Shown one piece after another: positions 16,546 to 30,773 of a stretch of 64,000 nucleotides of DNA. Every line of letters begins with the position of its first letter. The stretch's first letter is position 1. Origin of the DNA: Deinococcus sonorensis KR-87. Lineage in GTDB: Bacteria > Deinococcota > Deinococci > Deinococcales > Deinococcaceae. The notes under the pieces were generated by a model. That model was not told the DNA's origin, searched no databases, and was given only the letters and a program-made list of their open reading frames with translations. A program made the translations under genes and the position numbers. Where the stretch lies: positions 1 to 64,000 of the forward strand of contig NZ_CP158298.1 of assembly GCF_040256395.1 (NCBI RefSeq). The letters are read 5' to 3'.

Positions 16546-16986
16546 ATGAATCATCGGCTTCGAGTTCTTATTGCCGGTTTGATGCTGTTTGGAAGTCCTT
16601 CCGCACTGGCCATGCTCGGTCATCAGGAGCACGGCATCGATCCTCAGGCATTCTCATTCGCCCTGAAATACCGCTACGTGGCAGCGAAATACGCCAACGA
16701 CATCCTGAGACGGACCATGATCGCTTGTGATGAAACCGGTGCTGCTCCCACTCACAGATGCATCTTCGGGATCATCACCCTGAGGAAGAAAGCTGGCGAA
16801 CAGGAAGCATACATCAGCCTGCACGACGGGAAATCAGGGCTGTTTGAATGCGGTATCGTCCTGCCCCAGGAGCAGGCGAGATTGGAATACGTTCTTCAGG
16901 TCACTGCCGAATCATCGACCCTTTCTCAAAAAACTGGAATCACAACCATCGATTTAACCAACAAACTCAAATGCCTTGAGGATTAA
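16546..16986 (+). CDS. Small secreted protein of unknown function
   Basis: A 146-residue protein with AAGGAG 7 bases before ATG 16546. Residues 1-23 form a signal peptide ending SALA. The mature part has four cysteines (in IACDET, HRCIFG, FECGI and LKCLED), which could form two disulfides. Its base composition is visibly lower in GC than its neighbours, suggesting recent acquisition. It directly follows a transposase remnant. No family recognised. Confidence 0.72.
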   Translation: MNHRLRVLIAGLMLFGSPSALAMLGHQEHGIDPQAFSFALKYRYVAAKYANDILRRTMIACDETGAAPTHRCIFGIITLRKKAGEQEAYISLHDGKSGLFECGIVLPQEQARLEYVLQVTAESSTLSQKTGITTIDLTNKLKCLED

Positions 16987-17180
16987 CTGCAGCGCTCTCT
17001 CCAGGGCGCTGTGTTCATGCCGAGCCTCGGGATCCGTTTGACGGGCCTGGGTTTCCTTCGTTCTTCCTGGAGGTGATCCGGATTTTCAGCCCAGGAGGCT
17101 CAGGGGAGAGGGAGGACAACGCCAGGGAAGGAACGGCCGCTGTGTCTCCCCAGCCGAGCGGCCGGACGACCGCTCACCGC

Positions 17181-17783
17181 TTATGCGGCCACGCGGCGAA
17201 GGCCGGTCAGGAGGAGATCGACGAGGCGACGGGCGTTGACCTGAAGCTCCTTGTTGCTGTTGCTGCACAGGCTGCCAACACCCCACATCAATTCAAGCGC
17301 CTCGACGTCCGGGCGGATTTCCCCGGCTTCGGCTGCCGCCTCGACCAACCCGGCACACACCGGAACAAGACGATCGAGAAAATAGGCATGAAGCGCGTCG
17401 AAGCTGGGCTTGTCGGATTGCAGCGCGGCCGCGAGGCCGTGTTTGGTGGTCAGGAACTCCACGAACAGGTGAATCCAGGCCCGCAGCGCAGCGTACGGGC
17501 TGGCCTCACTGCTCAGCAGGGCGGGTCCGGCCTCGACGCACGCTTCGACCTGGTGGCGGTAGACCGCGACGATCAGATCAGCGCGGGTCGGGAAGTGACG
17601 ATAGAGCGTCCCCATGCCGACGCCGGCCTCGAGGGCGACGTCGCGAACGGAGACGTCCACTCCGGAGGTGACGAAGAGCGTGGCCGCCGCATCCAGGATC
17701 TTCTGGGTGTTGCGGCGTGCATCACTTCGTTTGGGTGAGGTCTCCGTGGACTGTGGGGGGTGGTGAGTGCGGCGCTCGGACAT
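17181..17783 (-). CDS. TetR-family transcriptional regulator
   Basis: A 200-residue protein. The N-terminal TetR helix-turn-helix (about residues 25-72) reads ILDAAATLFVTSGVDVSVRDV...GVGMGTLYRHFPTRADL. The C-terminal ligand domain is of the TetR_C type seen with short-chain dehydrogenase neighbours. It is divergent from an SDR gene; the shared intergenic region holds a perfect 17-base palindrome, so it most likely represses both itself and the SDR gene. Confidence 0.92.
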   Translation of the reverse strand: MSERRTHHPPQSTETSPKRSDARRNTQKILDAAATLFVTSGVDVSVRDVALEAGVGMGTLYRHFPTRADLIVAVYRHQVEACVEAGPALLSSEASPYAALRAWIHLFVEFLTTKHGLAAALQSDKPSFDALHAYFLDRLVPVCAGLVEAAAEAGEIRPDVEALELMWGVGSLCSNSNKELQVNARRLVDLLLTGLRRVAA

Positions 17784-17799
17784 GGCTCAGTCTCCTCGA

Positions 17800-17846
17800 T
17801 TGACAAACGGAGCTCTGCTCCGCATAATTGTGGAACGACGTTCCAC
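17800..17846 (+). promoter_or_regulatory. SDR promoter with perfect TetR-type operator
   Basis: TTGACA (17800-17805) and CATAAT (17823-17828) have the ideal 17-base spacing and drive the SDR gene. GTGGAACG-A-CGTTCCAC (17830-17846) is a perfect 8-bp-arm palindrome just downstream of the -10 box, over the expected transcription start. Confidence 0.85.
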
Positions 17847-17889
17847 TTAGTGGAGTATACCCGCTCCGGCAGCGACACAGGAGAGACAC

Positions 17890-18648
17890 ATGCAGGATCA
17901 ACGCGTCGCCCTCATCACGGGTGCCAACCAGGGCATTGGCCTTCAGGTTGCCCACGACCTCGCGGCTCACGGGATCATCGTGCTCGTCGGTTCACGGGAT
18001 CTGGCCAGAGGCGAAGTGGCCGCCCAGCGGATCGGTGAAGCCGCTCACGCCCTTCAGATCGACGTGACGGATCACGCCTCGATCGCCGCGGCGGCCAACC
18101 GAATCCGAACAGAATTCGGTCGCCTCGACATCCTCATCAACAACGCCGCCATTTCGAACACCGGCAAGCAGGAGGGCACCTCGGTTCAGGAGTACGCGCT
18201 GTTGACCCGTCCCAGCAACGTCTCGTTCGAGGAGATGCGCGCGATCTGGGAAACCAACGTCTTCGGGGTCCTGGCGGTGTACCAGGCGATGTTGCCCCTG
18301 CTCCGCGAGGCCCCAGCGGCCCGCATCGTCAACGTCTCCAGCGGCGCAGGCTCCCTCACCAGAAACTCCGACCCGAATGCGTCCACGCGCTCCAGCTTCG
18401 GTCCCGGCTACCCGGCATCCAAGACCGCGCTGAATGCCCTGACACTCGCGATGGCGATCGAACTGGAACACACCCCCATCAAGGTCAATGCCGTGACGCC
18501 CGGCTTTATCAAAACGAACCTCAACAACTATGCCGGAACGGGAACAGTCGAGGAGGGCGCCCGTGAAATCGTGCGCGTGGCACTGCTGGGTCCGGACAGC
18601 CCCACCGGCACCTTCACGGATGCCAACGCGGCCACCGTCCCCTGGTGA
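17890..18648 (+). CDS. Short-chain dehydrogenase/reductase (SDR)
   Basis: A 252-residue classical SDR. The cofactor site is TGANQGIG (residues about 11-18), followed by the SRD basic residue (GSRDLARG) that favours NADPH, LINNAAIS, and the catalytic Ser (NVSSGAG) and YPASK motif. GGAG lies upstream of the ATG. It is controlled by the divergent TetR protein. Substrate unknown; similar TetR/SDR pairs respond to xenobiotic carbonyls or quinones. Confidence 0.92.
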   Translation: MQDQRVALITGANQGIGLQVAHDLAAHGIIVLVGSRDLARGEVAAQRIGEAAHALQIDVTDHASIAAAANRIRTEFGRLDILINNAAISNTGKQEGTSVQEYALLTRPSNVSFEEMRAIWETNVFGVLAVYQAMLPLLREAPAARIVNVSSGAGSLTRNSDPNASTRSSFGPGYPASKTALNALTLAMAIELEHTPIKVNAVTPGFIKTNLNNYAGTGTVEEGAREIVRVALLGPDSPTGTFTDANAATVPW

Positions 18649-18948
18649 TCACCGCTCACCGTGGCCGGCGGAATTCCAGATGACTCCTCGCTGTCCTCCG
18701 GGGCGTCTGCAGGGACGATGGAGCCGCGCGGATGCCTGCACGAGGAGATGCGCAGATGGCACTGTCTCGCGGCAGACCGCCAGGGTCCACAGTACGCCGC
18801 ACCGGTGCCCACGCACGAACTTCTGAACGCGGACGTCCCTCTCGACGCTGAGGTGACCTCCTGAGAGCGTCGCGCTCACGGGCGGTGGTCGCCTGTCCAG
18901 CGACCCGGCACCCGCACGAGCATCACCAGACACGTGAATCCACGCGCT
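18649..18948. other. Region without a supported gene
   Basis: About 300 bases between convergent genes. Open frames on both strands have no recognisable content; no clear terminator hairpin was found. Confidence 0.45.
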
Positions 18949-20778
18949 TTAGTGCCGCTGACGCACCAACAGCTGTTCGATCTCGGCTGCGCGCTGTGGG
19001 CGGTACCAGTAGTAGCCCTGGGCCAGCCGGTACCCGAGCTGCACGACGGTGTCACGCTGGGCTGCGGTCTCGATCCCCTCGGCGAGCACTTCACACTGCA
19101 GGGCGGCCCCGAGGTCGGCCACAGCGCGCAGCAGCGGGGCGTCATCCGCGAAGGACCGGTCCCCTTTGAGCCGGTGAACCGCGAATCGGCGCAGCTGGGC
19201 CAGGGAGGAGCAGCCGCTCCCGAAGTCGTCGACGGCCAGCTGAACACCGCCCTGGTGCAGGTCCGAGAGGTTACGCATCGACACCTCGCTGCCGTCCAGG
19301 AGCGCGCCCTCGGTGATCTCCAGGCTGAGCAGGTGCGGTGCCCGCCCATGGGCCCTCAGGGCGTCGCGGACGTGCCCACTGAAGTCCGCACGCTGAAGTT
19401 GAACAGGGGAGACGTTGACCGCCAGACCCAGGTCCGGGTGGAGCGGCGACCAGGCGGTGGCCGCCGCCAGCGCGCTGTGCAGCACCTGCACCCCGAGCTC
19501 ATGGATGAGGTCGGCCTCCTCCGCGACGCGAATGAACTCATCCGGGGCGACCGTCTGCCCGTGGTGATGCCAGCGGGCCAGCGCTTCGACGGCGACGATC
19601 CGGGTGGTGCGCGGGTCGACGATCGGCTGGTAGACGACCCTCAGGGCCGAGGTGTGTTCCGTGAGGTCGCGTCGCAGCTGCGTTTCCAGGCTCATCCGGC
19701 GGATGGCCATCTCCCCCATGCGCTCGTCGAACATCCGGATGGTGGAGCGGCCAGCACTTTTGGCGCGGTACATCGCGGTGTCCGCTTCACGCAGGACGGC
19801 GTCCAGGTCCTGACGGCGTCCCCGCGCAAACGCGATGCCGATGCTGACGGTGACGAAGAGGCGCTGCCCGGCGACGTCCAGGGGCGCGCGCAGGGTGTCC
19901 TGCAGGTGCGCGGCCACGACCAGCGCGTCGGAGGGCCCGTGGATGCCCTGGGCGATGACGACGAATTCATCGCCGCCCAGGCGGGCGAGCGTGTCGTCTG
20001 CGCGCAGGGTGGACCGCATGCGCCGGGAGACCGCCCGCAGCAGGTCATCGCCTGCGCCGTGGCCCAGGCTGTCGTTGATCAACTTGAAGCGGTCCAGGTC
20101 GATCAGCAGCACCGCCACCTCCGTCCCTTCACGCAGGGCGTGGGTGACGGCGCTGGCCAGGCGATCGGCATACAGGCGCCGGTTGGGCAGCCCGGTCAGG
20201 GCGTCATGCAGCGACTCGTGCGCGCGGCGGGCTTCCGCAGCCGCCAGGGCCTCGGTCGCCCGCACCGTACTGAGGCCGACGACCAGCGCCGCCACCCAGA
20301 AAATCAACAGGCTGCTCAGGTCCCACCAGGACGCCTCCCACGCGCGCTGGGCGAGCACCGCCCCGGACGGCAGAAGCACCGCGGCGAACGCACTCCACCG
20401 CTGCCGCCCCTGCAGGACCACGCCAATGAACGGCAGGTGGGCCACCAGGAGCAGCAGGATCGGGACCGTCGTGACCAGGATGTCGACAAAACTCCAGGTC
20501 AGCAGCAGGGCGTCCGCCACGATGATGCCCGCCCAGGTCCAGGCATGCCGCGGACGACCGGCGGTCCGCAGCACCCAGACGCTGATCGCCACCCGCAGCA
20601 CGAAGCCGATCACCTCAGGCACCGCCAGTGCGGGGCTCCACTGGTGCCGTGGATCGAGCACGACCGCCGCCTGGACGGCCGCGGTGCTCAACAGAATGGC
20701 CGCCAGCAGCTGGTCGGGCAGCCGGTCCTCACCGATCCGCGTCCACCGCCGACGCGCTGACTGTGCCTCGTTGCTCAT
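18949..20778 (-). CDS. GGDEF-EAL membrane protein (c-di-GMP turnover)
   Basis: A 609-residue protein started at ATG 20778; a further 21 upstream residues are possible but unlikely. The N-terminal 200 residues contain about six TM helices with no named sensor domain. The GGDEF domain has LTGLPNRRLYADRL, DLDRFKLINDSLGH and an intact GGDEF near residue 268. The EAL domain has VEALARW near 396, NVSPVQLQ, LEITEGAL, VDDFGSG and AEGIET. LKGDRSF has Gly in place of the usual Ile/Leu. Both active sites look intact, so it could make or degrade c-di-GMP. Confidence 0.93.
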   Translation of the reverse strand: MSNEAQSARRRWTRIGEDRLPDQLLAAILLSTAAVQAAVVLDPRHQWSPALAVPEVIGFVLRVAISVWVLRTAGRPRHAWTWAGIIVADALLLTWSFVDILVTTVPILLLLVAHLPFIGVVLQGRQRWSAFAAVLLPSGAVLAQRAWEASWWDLSSLLIFWVAALVVGLSTVRATEALAAAEARRAHESLHDALTGLPNRRLYADRLASAVTHALREGTEVAVLLIDLDRFKLINDSLGHGAGDDLLRAVSRRMRSTLRADDTLARLGGDEFVVIAQGIHGPSDALVVAAHLQDTLRAPLDVAGQRLFVTVSIGIAFARGRRQDLDAVLREADTAMYRAKSAGRSTIRMFDERMGEMAIRRMSLETQLRRDLTEHTSALRVVYQPIVDPRTTRIVAVEALARWHHHGQTVAPDEFIRVAEEADLIHELGVQVLHSALAAATAWSPLHPDLGLAVNVSPVQLQRADFSGHVRDALRAHGRAPHLLSLEITEGALLDGSEVSMRNLSDLHQGGVQLAVDDFGSGCSSLAQLRRFAVHRLKGDRSFADDAPLLRAVADLGAALQCEVLAEGIETAAQRDTVVQLGYRLAQGYYWYRPQRAAEIEQLLVRQRH

Positions 20779-21474
20779 CTGGTCCCTTGCCCCCGCACGT
20801 TCATGGGATGGCGTCTCCCTGTCCAGAAGACCAGTCCGCACGCCAATGTGGGCGTGAACGCCCTTTGGAATGACTTGCGATACGCCACGCCCAGCCGGTT
20901 GGGGCCTTCACACCCAGGGCCGCGTCCGGTGCGGAGGGCTGAACCACCGACGAACCGCAGTCCGGTCGGGGGGTCCGCGGTGGGGCGCCGGATCACGCCG
21001 GTGCCGAACGCAAACGCAGCCCCTTCCCTTTCAGCCGCCCTGCTGCTGCCGTGTGCGGCGCCTGTGCCCTGCACCGGTGGGGTCGGCGCCGCGCCGGCGG
21101 CATGGCCGCGCCCCACCACTGGTCCAGCCGTCGCTGGAGGTGCACCGCTGCCCAGCGGCACCTGAAGCGGTTTCCTGTGCGTGTCAGCCATCCCATCATA
21201 CCTGTCGACTCGTCGTGTCCCATCGCCGGCGGCCCCCTCGCCTTCTTTGCGGTGACCCACCTGCGCCGGGATCAAGCCCCTGACCGGCTGCGTGGCGGCA
21301 CGGACGGGCGGGGTTCGTGTCCAGTACGATGGCGTCCAGAAGGGCGACGTGGCTCAGCCGGCGCCGTCCGTCGCGGAGCTGGGCAGGAGGTCATTCCCTG
21401 CCGGGTCCCTGGCTTGAGCGGTACGCTCAGTGTCGTTGCGTCGGTCTTGGTGCGCATGGCGTGAGGGGGGTGCG
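20779..21474. other. Region without a supported gene
   Basis: About 700 bases between divergent units. The frames present are Arg/Pro/Gly-rich shadows. No transposase or repeat is recognisable. Confidence 0.5.
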
Positions 21475-22430
21475 GTGGACGGAAGTCGTCAACAGGTCGC
21501 CGATCGTCTCAGGGGGCTCACCGCCCGGCGTGCAGGGGTGGCCGTCGTGCTGTGGGGTGAGCCGGGCATCGGCAAAACCCATCTGGCCAGAGCGGTGTTG
21601 CGCGAGGCCCCCTGCGCCTCGATTTCTATTCGTGCCCGTCAGCCGCTGGAGCAGGTCGCGCTGGCCGTGCCACGTTCGCCCCAGGCGGGTGCCTGGCTGG
21701 CGGTGTCGATCGAGCGCCTGGAGCGAGGGGAGCGGTTCACCGGTGAGCAGCTGGTGAAAGTGCTCGCCGCGCAGCTGGCCCTCCGTGCTCCGGTGGTCCT
21801 CCATGTCGAGGACCTGCACGAGTGCTCACCGGACCAGCTTCAGCTGTGGCGGACCCTCGCGGCGCGCGTGACCCGGACGCGGGGCGCCGGTCTGCTGGTC
21901 ACCAGCCGCACCCTGCCCCAGACGGCTTTGAACCGGTCCACGTTGATCCGCTGAGCCGTGCCGAGTCGGATCTCCTGCTCAACGCGGACGTGGGCGGGAA
22001 CCTGCCAGACGAAGCGCTCGCGTGGATTTTTGAGCGGGCGGCGGGCCATCCCCTCTTTACCGTCGAGTACCTCCGCTTCCTCGCCCGGCAGGGCCTGCTG
22101 TGGAATGACGCCCGGCGCTGGCGGTGGCGGACGCCAGAGCGGCACATCATCCCGGTGAGCGTGGAAGCGCTGATCGAGCAGGTCATCGCTGCGGCGGCCG
22201 GCTCACCCCCGCACCGCGCCGTCCTCCAGGCCAAGGCGATGCTGGAACCGGGCGTGGAAGCCGCCCGCCTGGCCGTCGTCGCGGGCCTGACGCTGGACGA
22301 GCTTCAGGCGGCGTCCGCCCACCTGACCCGGAGCGGAGTGCTGGTGGACGGTGAGTTCGCCCACCCCCTGTAGGTCGGTGATTCAGGGACGGACGACCCC
22401 GTCCGGGGCGCACCGGCGAGCGGTCCGTCC
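21475..22430 (+). pseudogene. Decayed AAA/STAND-type ATPase regulator
   Basis: Begins at GTG 21475 with VDGSRQQVADRLRGL and Walker A LWGEPGIGKTHLA (about 30 residues in). A Walker B-like VVLHVEDLHECS and sensor LLVTSRTLPQT follow. Near 21930 the frame shifts, and the normal continuation (FEPVHVDPLSRAESDLLL...AGHPLFTVEYLRFLA) is in another frame. A second break near 22370, at FAHPL, moves it again to RSVIQGRTTPSGAHRRA. The expected TPR and effector domains are missing. Such ATPases occur in MalT/LuxR- or BTAD-type regulators. Confidence 0.8.
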
Positions 22431-22709
22431 ATGGCGCATCCGTGAGGTCTTCGCGGCACTGCGAACAAAGGGAGCGACTCGCCGTGAACCCTTCCCTTGG
22501 CCGACACGCCCTCTTGGGTGTCTGGCGTACCCTGAACAGCCGCGGTTGACGGCGCCTCCTGCCTCGTCTTCAGGTGCGGCCTGGCCTGCCAGACCGCGCC
22601 TCCGGACCATCAGGCAGGCCATGGTGAACCCGGACGATGCGGTGCCGGCGGGCATGGACGCTGAGGAACGCCGCCCTCCGGGTGCCCAGGCGTCCGCCCC
22701 GGGCCCCTG

Positions 22710-23339
22710 TTACAGGAGGCCGCGCCGCAGCGCCTTGACGGCGGCCTGCGTGCGGTCCGCCGCCTGCAGTTTGACGAGAATCTCCTGCACGTGCAGCTTG
22801 ACGGTGCTCACGCTGACGTCGAGCGCGGCGGCGATGTCCCGGTTCGGGAGGCCGTCCGCGATCAGCCGGAGCACGTCGAGTTCCCGCGAGGTGAGGGGGG
22901 ATCCGGCGTCGGGAGCGCGGACCCCGCCCAGCACATGGTGGGCTACCTGCGGGTCGAGGTACGCGCTGCCCGCGGCGGCGGCGCGGATCGCGAGCAGCAG
23001 CAGGTCCGGGTGGGCGCTTTTCAGGCAGTAGGCGTGGGCCCCGGAGGCCAGGGACGCGAAGACTTCCTCGCGCAGGTCGTGGGCGGTGAGCATCACGATC
23101 CGCAGGTCCGGCCAGCGCTGCTTGACTTCGCGTGCGGTCTGGATGCCGTCCATGCCGGGCAGGCCGATGTCGAGCACAGCCACGTCCACCTGCACCTGCG
23201 CCAGCCATTCCAGGCCCTCCTCGCCGCTTCTGGCCTCCGCCACCACCCGCAGGTCCGGCTCGAGGTTGATGGTCGCCCGCAGGCCGTCGCGGGTGAAGGC
23301 GTGGTCCTCGACCAGCAGCACACGGACCGGGTCACGCAT
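22710..23339 (-). CDS. NarL/LuxR-type response regulator
   Basis: A 209-residue two-domain regulator. The receiver has the acidic pair VEDH, phospho-acceptor Asp57 in VLDIGLPGMDG, Thr in MLTAHD and Lys in YCLKSA. The output domain is a LuxR/GerE helix-turn-helix (LTSRELDVLRLIADGLPNRDIA...VSTVKLHVQEIL). It overlaps the upstream kinase gene by 8 bases. The pair is divergent from kdpB, so it is a strong candidate to control the potassium-uptake operon in place of KdpE, which is an OmpR-type protein and is absent here. Confidence 0.93.
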   Translation of the reverse strand: MRDPVRVLLVEDHAFTRDGLRATINLEPDLRVVAEARSGEEGLEWLAQVQVDVAVLDIGLPGMDGIQTAREVKQRWPDLRIVMLTAHDLREEVFASLASGAHAYCLKSAHPDLLLLAIRAAAAGSAYLDPQVAHHVLGGVRAPDAGSPLTSRELDVLRLIADGLPNRDIAAALDVSVSTVKLHVQEILVKLQAADRTQAAVKALRRGLL

Positions 23340-24876
23340 GCGGGGCCTCCAGCGGGAGCGTCAGGGTGAAGCGGCTCCGGGCCCGGGCGGTGCGCAGGTA
23401 GGCCACGTGCCCGTGGTGCGCCTCCGCGATGCGGCGGGTGAGGTACAGGCCCAGGCCGGTGCCGCCCCCCGCACCGCCCGTGCGGAAACGCTGGAACAGC
23501 CAGCGTTCCCGGTCCGGGGGGACGCCGGGACCCTCATCCTGGACGGTGAAGAGGGCCTCCTCACCGTCGCCGGTCAGGCCGACGGTGACGGTCCCGCCGG
23601 GCGGGCTGAACTTGATCGCGTTGTCCAGCAGATTCTGCACCGCCCGCCTCAGATCACGCCGGTTGCCCGCAACGTGGACGCCCTCCAGTCGCGGTTCCAG
23701 CGTCACGCCCTTCGCGTCCGCGTGGGGGCGCAGGTCACGGATGACGTTGAGGACGACTTCCCGCAGGTGAACGGACTCGCGGTGCTCTCCGGTGGCGTCC
23801 CGGCTCTCGAACCGGGCGACGAGCAGCAACTGGTCCGCCAGGTCGAGGAGCGTCTCGTTGGCCCCCAGCCCGTTGACCAGGGTGGCGCGGTAGTCGTCCG
23901 GCAGGGAGCCGTACGCCCCTCGCAGGGCGGCGCGCATGTTCATGGCATTGGCCAGCAGGGGGGTGCGCAGGTCATGGGACACCGCGTAGATCAGGTCGCG
24001 CAGCAGCTCGCCCTGCTCGGCCAGCTGCGCGCGACCCTCGCGCAGGTCGTCGAGCAGGGCGGTGCGTTCCAGCAGCGGCTGCAGCGCGCGGATCGCCTCA
24101 CCCGTCAGGTTCGGCGGTGTGTGCGGGGCGGTCAGGATCACCAGCAGGTCTCCCTGGGTGGGCCGGCGCAGCCGGGCCAGCACCACCCGGCCGCCGTCGG
24201 CGGCCCACACGTCCCCGGTGCCGACCGGGTGCGCCAGGAACTCCAGCGGCACGCGGGTGCCCAGACGGCTGGGCGGCGCCGGGTCGGCGCTCACGCTGAT
24301 GACCCGCGCGTGCGGGGCGCGCAGCATCGCCCGGTCCACCGCGCCGATCTCCACCGTGAGCGCCCCGGTGAGGCGCTGCAGCGCCGCAGCGGCGCGTTCC
24401 ACGAACTCCGCCTGTCCCAGGGGGCCGCCCATGTCCTCCGCCAGGCCGCGCAGGGCCCGCTCGCGCTGATGCTGCCGCTCCTGCTCCCGCAGCGCGATGG
24501 CCCGCTCCGACGCGGTGCGCGCGCGAATGGTCAGGTACCCGACCAGCAGCACCGCGAGAATGCTCACCGCCCGGTTGGCCAGGTCGGTCGGGTGCACGCC
24601 GTCACGCGCGCCGTTCCAGAGGCCCGCCCCCACATTCGCCAGCACCGCCAGGCCGGTGAGGTGCCAGGCGGTACGCCGGGACGCCCCCAGCGCCGCGAAG
24701 GCCACCGAGGCGCTGAGGACCGTCCCCACGGCGAGTGAAGCGGGCGTCAGGAGGTCCGCCAGCAGCACCGCGGCCATCAGGATCAGCGCCACCGCCCACA
24801 CGGTGCCGTCGCTCAGCGGCAGCCGGGGCGGGGCGACGCGCTCGCGCGTCACGTCTCGGGTGGTCAGGGCAGACAT
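23332..24876 (-). CDS. Membrane sensor histidine kinase
   Basis: A 514-residue kinase started at the ATG giving MSALTTRDV. About five TM helices (residues 25-125) are followed by a GAF-like region, then a HisKA domain with YAVSHDLRTPL (His near residue 299) and an HATPase_c domain with NLLDNAIKF, DEGPGVP and GTGLGLYLTRRI. It is the cognate kinase of the overlapping response regulator. HisKA kinases usually pair with OmpR-type regulators whereas NarL types pair with HisKA_3, so this combination is unusual. It may supply the kinase function missing from the truncated KdpD at 29688. Confidence 0.92.
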   Translation of the reverse strand: MSALTTRDVTRERVAPPRLPLSDGTVWAVALILMAAVLLADLLTPASLAVGTVLSASVAFAALGASRRTAWHLTGLAVLANVGAGLWNGARDGVHPTDLANRAVSILAVLLVGYLTIRARTASERAIALREQERQHQRERALRGLAEDMGGPLGQAEFVERAAAALQRLTGALTVEIGAVDRAMLRAPHARVISVSADPAPPSRLGTRVPLEFLAHPVGTGDVWAADGGRVVLARLRRPTQGDLLVILTAPHTPPNLTGEAIRALQPLLERTALLDDLREGRAQLAEQGELLRDLIYAVSHDLRTPLLANAMNMRAALRGAYGSLPDDYRATLVNGLGANETLLDLADQLLLVARFESRDATGEHRESVHLREVVLNVIRDLRPHADAKGVTLEPRLEGVHVAGNRRDLRRAVQNLLDNAIKFSPPGGTVTVGLTGDGEEALFTVQDEGPGVPPDRERWLFQRFRTGGAGGGTGLGLYLTRRIAEAHHGHVAYLRTARARSRFTLTLPLEAPHA

Positions 24877-25008
24877 GAGTTCAGGGTAGGGCACCCGCCG
24901 CATGCCGGGCCCTTCCGGACCCGGACCGTCCGCCGCTGCCGGAGGTCAGCCTGCGGGGAGGCGGGGGAGGTCGTGGGACGCGCCATGCCCGCAGGATGCG
25001 CCGCCGCT

Positions 25009-25057
25009 CCGGCCATGTCATCCGGTCAAGTGGCCGGTCCTGATGGCCACCTGGCCA
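25009..25057. promoter_or_regulatory. Repeated TGGCC boxes upstream of kdpB
   Basis: In the 268-base gap between the divergent kinase and kdpB, CCGGCCA (25009-25015) and TGGCCGG (25031-25037) form a perfect 7-bp inverted repeat, followed by TGGCCA at 25044-25049 and 25052-25057. These are candidate binding sites for the adjacent response regulator. GC-rich context makes this moderate evidence. Confidence 0.4.
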
Positions 25058-25144
25058 GTCGGGCCGCCACCTGACCGATGGGCGGCGGGGGGCCGCCTTG
25101 CGAACATCACCGGGTATGAACCGTTTCGCTCGTGGGGTCCGCTG

Positions 25145-27187
<2,043 letters not shown>

Positions 27188-27196
27188 GGTGACCTC

Positions 27197-27277
27197 ATGG
27201 ATCTCCTGTTTGTGCTGCTGAGTCTCGTGTGTTTTGGCCTGTGCGTCCTCTACCTGAACGGGATGGAGCGGCTGTGA
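27197..27277 (+). CDS. 26-residue membrane peptide in the kdp operon
   Basis: ATG 27197 opens [20 protein letters not shown] and ends with NGMERL at a TGA that overlaps the next ATG (TGATG). It is one TM helix with a short charged tail. It begins nine bases after kdpB and is tightly coupled to kdpF, so it is very probably translated. Similar tiny proteins ending in a charged E/DRL tail occur upstream of kdpF in other bacteria, to my recollection. A second KdpF-like stabilising subunit is a reasonable inference. Confidence 0.65.
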   Translation: MDLLFVLLSLVCFGLCVLYLNGMERL

Positions 27278-27353
27278 TGCTCGCGCTGGCCCTGACCTCC
27301 CTGGCCCTCTTCGGCTACCTGCTGTGCTCGCTGCTGCGCCCGGAGGACTTCTG

Positions 27354-27354
<1 letters not shown>
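27277..27354 (+). CDS. kdpF: KdpF small subunit
   Basis: A 25-residue hydrophobic peptide, [20 protein letters not shown] then RPEDF. The ending, a short basic/acidic tail after one TM helix (RPEDF, compare RPEKF or NAEAF in other KdpF), and position directly before kdpA identify it as KdpF, which stabilises the KdpABC complex in the membrane. Its ATG overlaps the previous TGA and its own TGA overlaps the kdpA ATG, so all three are coupled. Confidence 0.85.
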
Positions 27355-29056
<1,702 letters not shown>

Positions 29057-29060
<4 letters not shown>

Positions 29061-29686
29061 CGTCCCAGAACGTCCCCGCGCGCCCCGCGCCGCTCGCCCG
29101 GCTGCTGCTGAGTGCCCTGCTCGCCGCGGTGCTGTTCATCCTGGTCACCGGCCTGGCGTACCCGCTGCTGACGACCGCTGTGGCGGGCGTGCTGTTCCCC
29201 CGTCAGGCGAGCGGCAGCCTCGTCACTCGCGACGGGCGCGTCGTTGGTTCATCGGTGCTGGGGCAGCACTTCACGGCCGCCCGGTACCTGCACGGGCGGC
29301 CCTCGATGACGAACACGACCGACGGCAGCGGGCCGCAGCCGTACAACGCCGAGAACAGCGGCGCGAGCAACTGGGGACCCACGAACGCGAAGCTCTCGGA
29401 CGCCGTGCGGGCGCGCGTGGCCAACGTGCGCCGCGAGAATGACCTGGGCGCGGGCACGTCCGTCCCGGTGGACCTGGTGACCGCCTCCGGCAGCGGCCTG
29501 GACCCGGACGTCACGCTGGCGGGGGCGTTGCTCCAGGTGCACCGCATCGCGCGCGCGCGCGGGCTGCGCCCGGCCCAGGTGGAGGCGGTCATCCGCGCTC
29601 ACCTCACCGCCCGGCAGTTCGGCGTGCTGGGCGAGCCGCACGTGAACGTGCTGGCGGTCAACCTGGCGCTGGACGCGAGCCGCTGA
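29057..29686 (+). CDS. kdpC: Potassium-transporting ATPase, KdpC subunit
   Basis: A 209-residue subunit with one N-terminal TM helix ([23 protein letters not shown]) and the periplasmic KdpC domain: [34 protein letters not shown], and [20 protein letters not shown]. It begins inside the last codons of kdpA (ATGA). It raises the affinity of the pump for K+ or ATP. Confidence 0.95.
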
Positions 29687-29687
29687 G

Positions 29688-30773
<1,086 letters not shown>

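Noticed and set aside
16150..16986. A 278-residue single protein spanning the IS630 remnant and the secreted protein
   Set aside because: An internal ATG with AAGGAG and a signal peptide at 16546 show the second half is a separate gene; the fusion is accidental.
18934..20760. A 608-residue plus-strand frame opposite the GGDEF-EAL gene
   Set aside because: The minus-strand protein has two complete catalytic domains; the plus frame has none.
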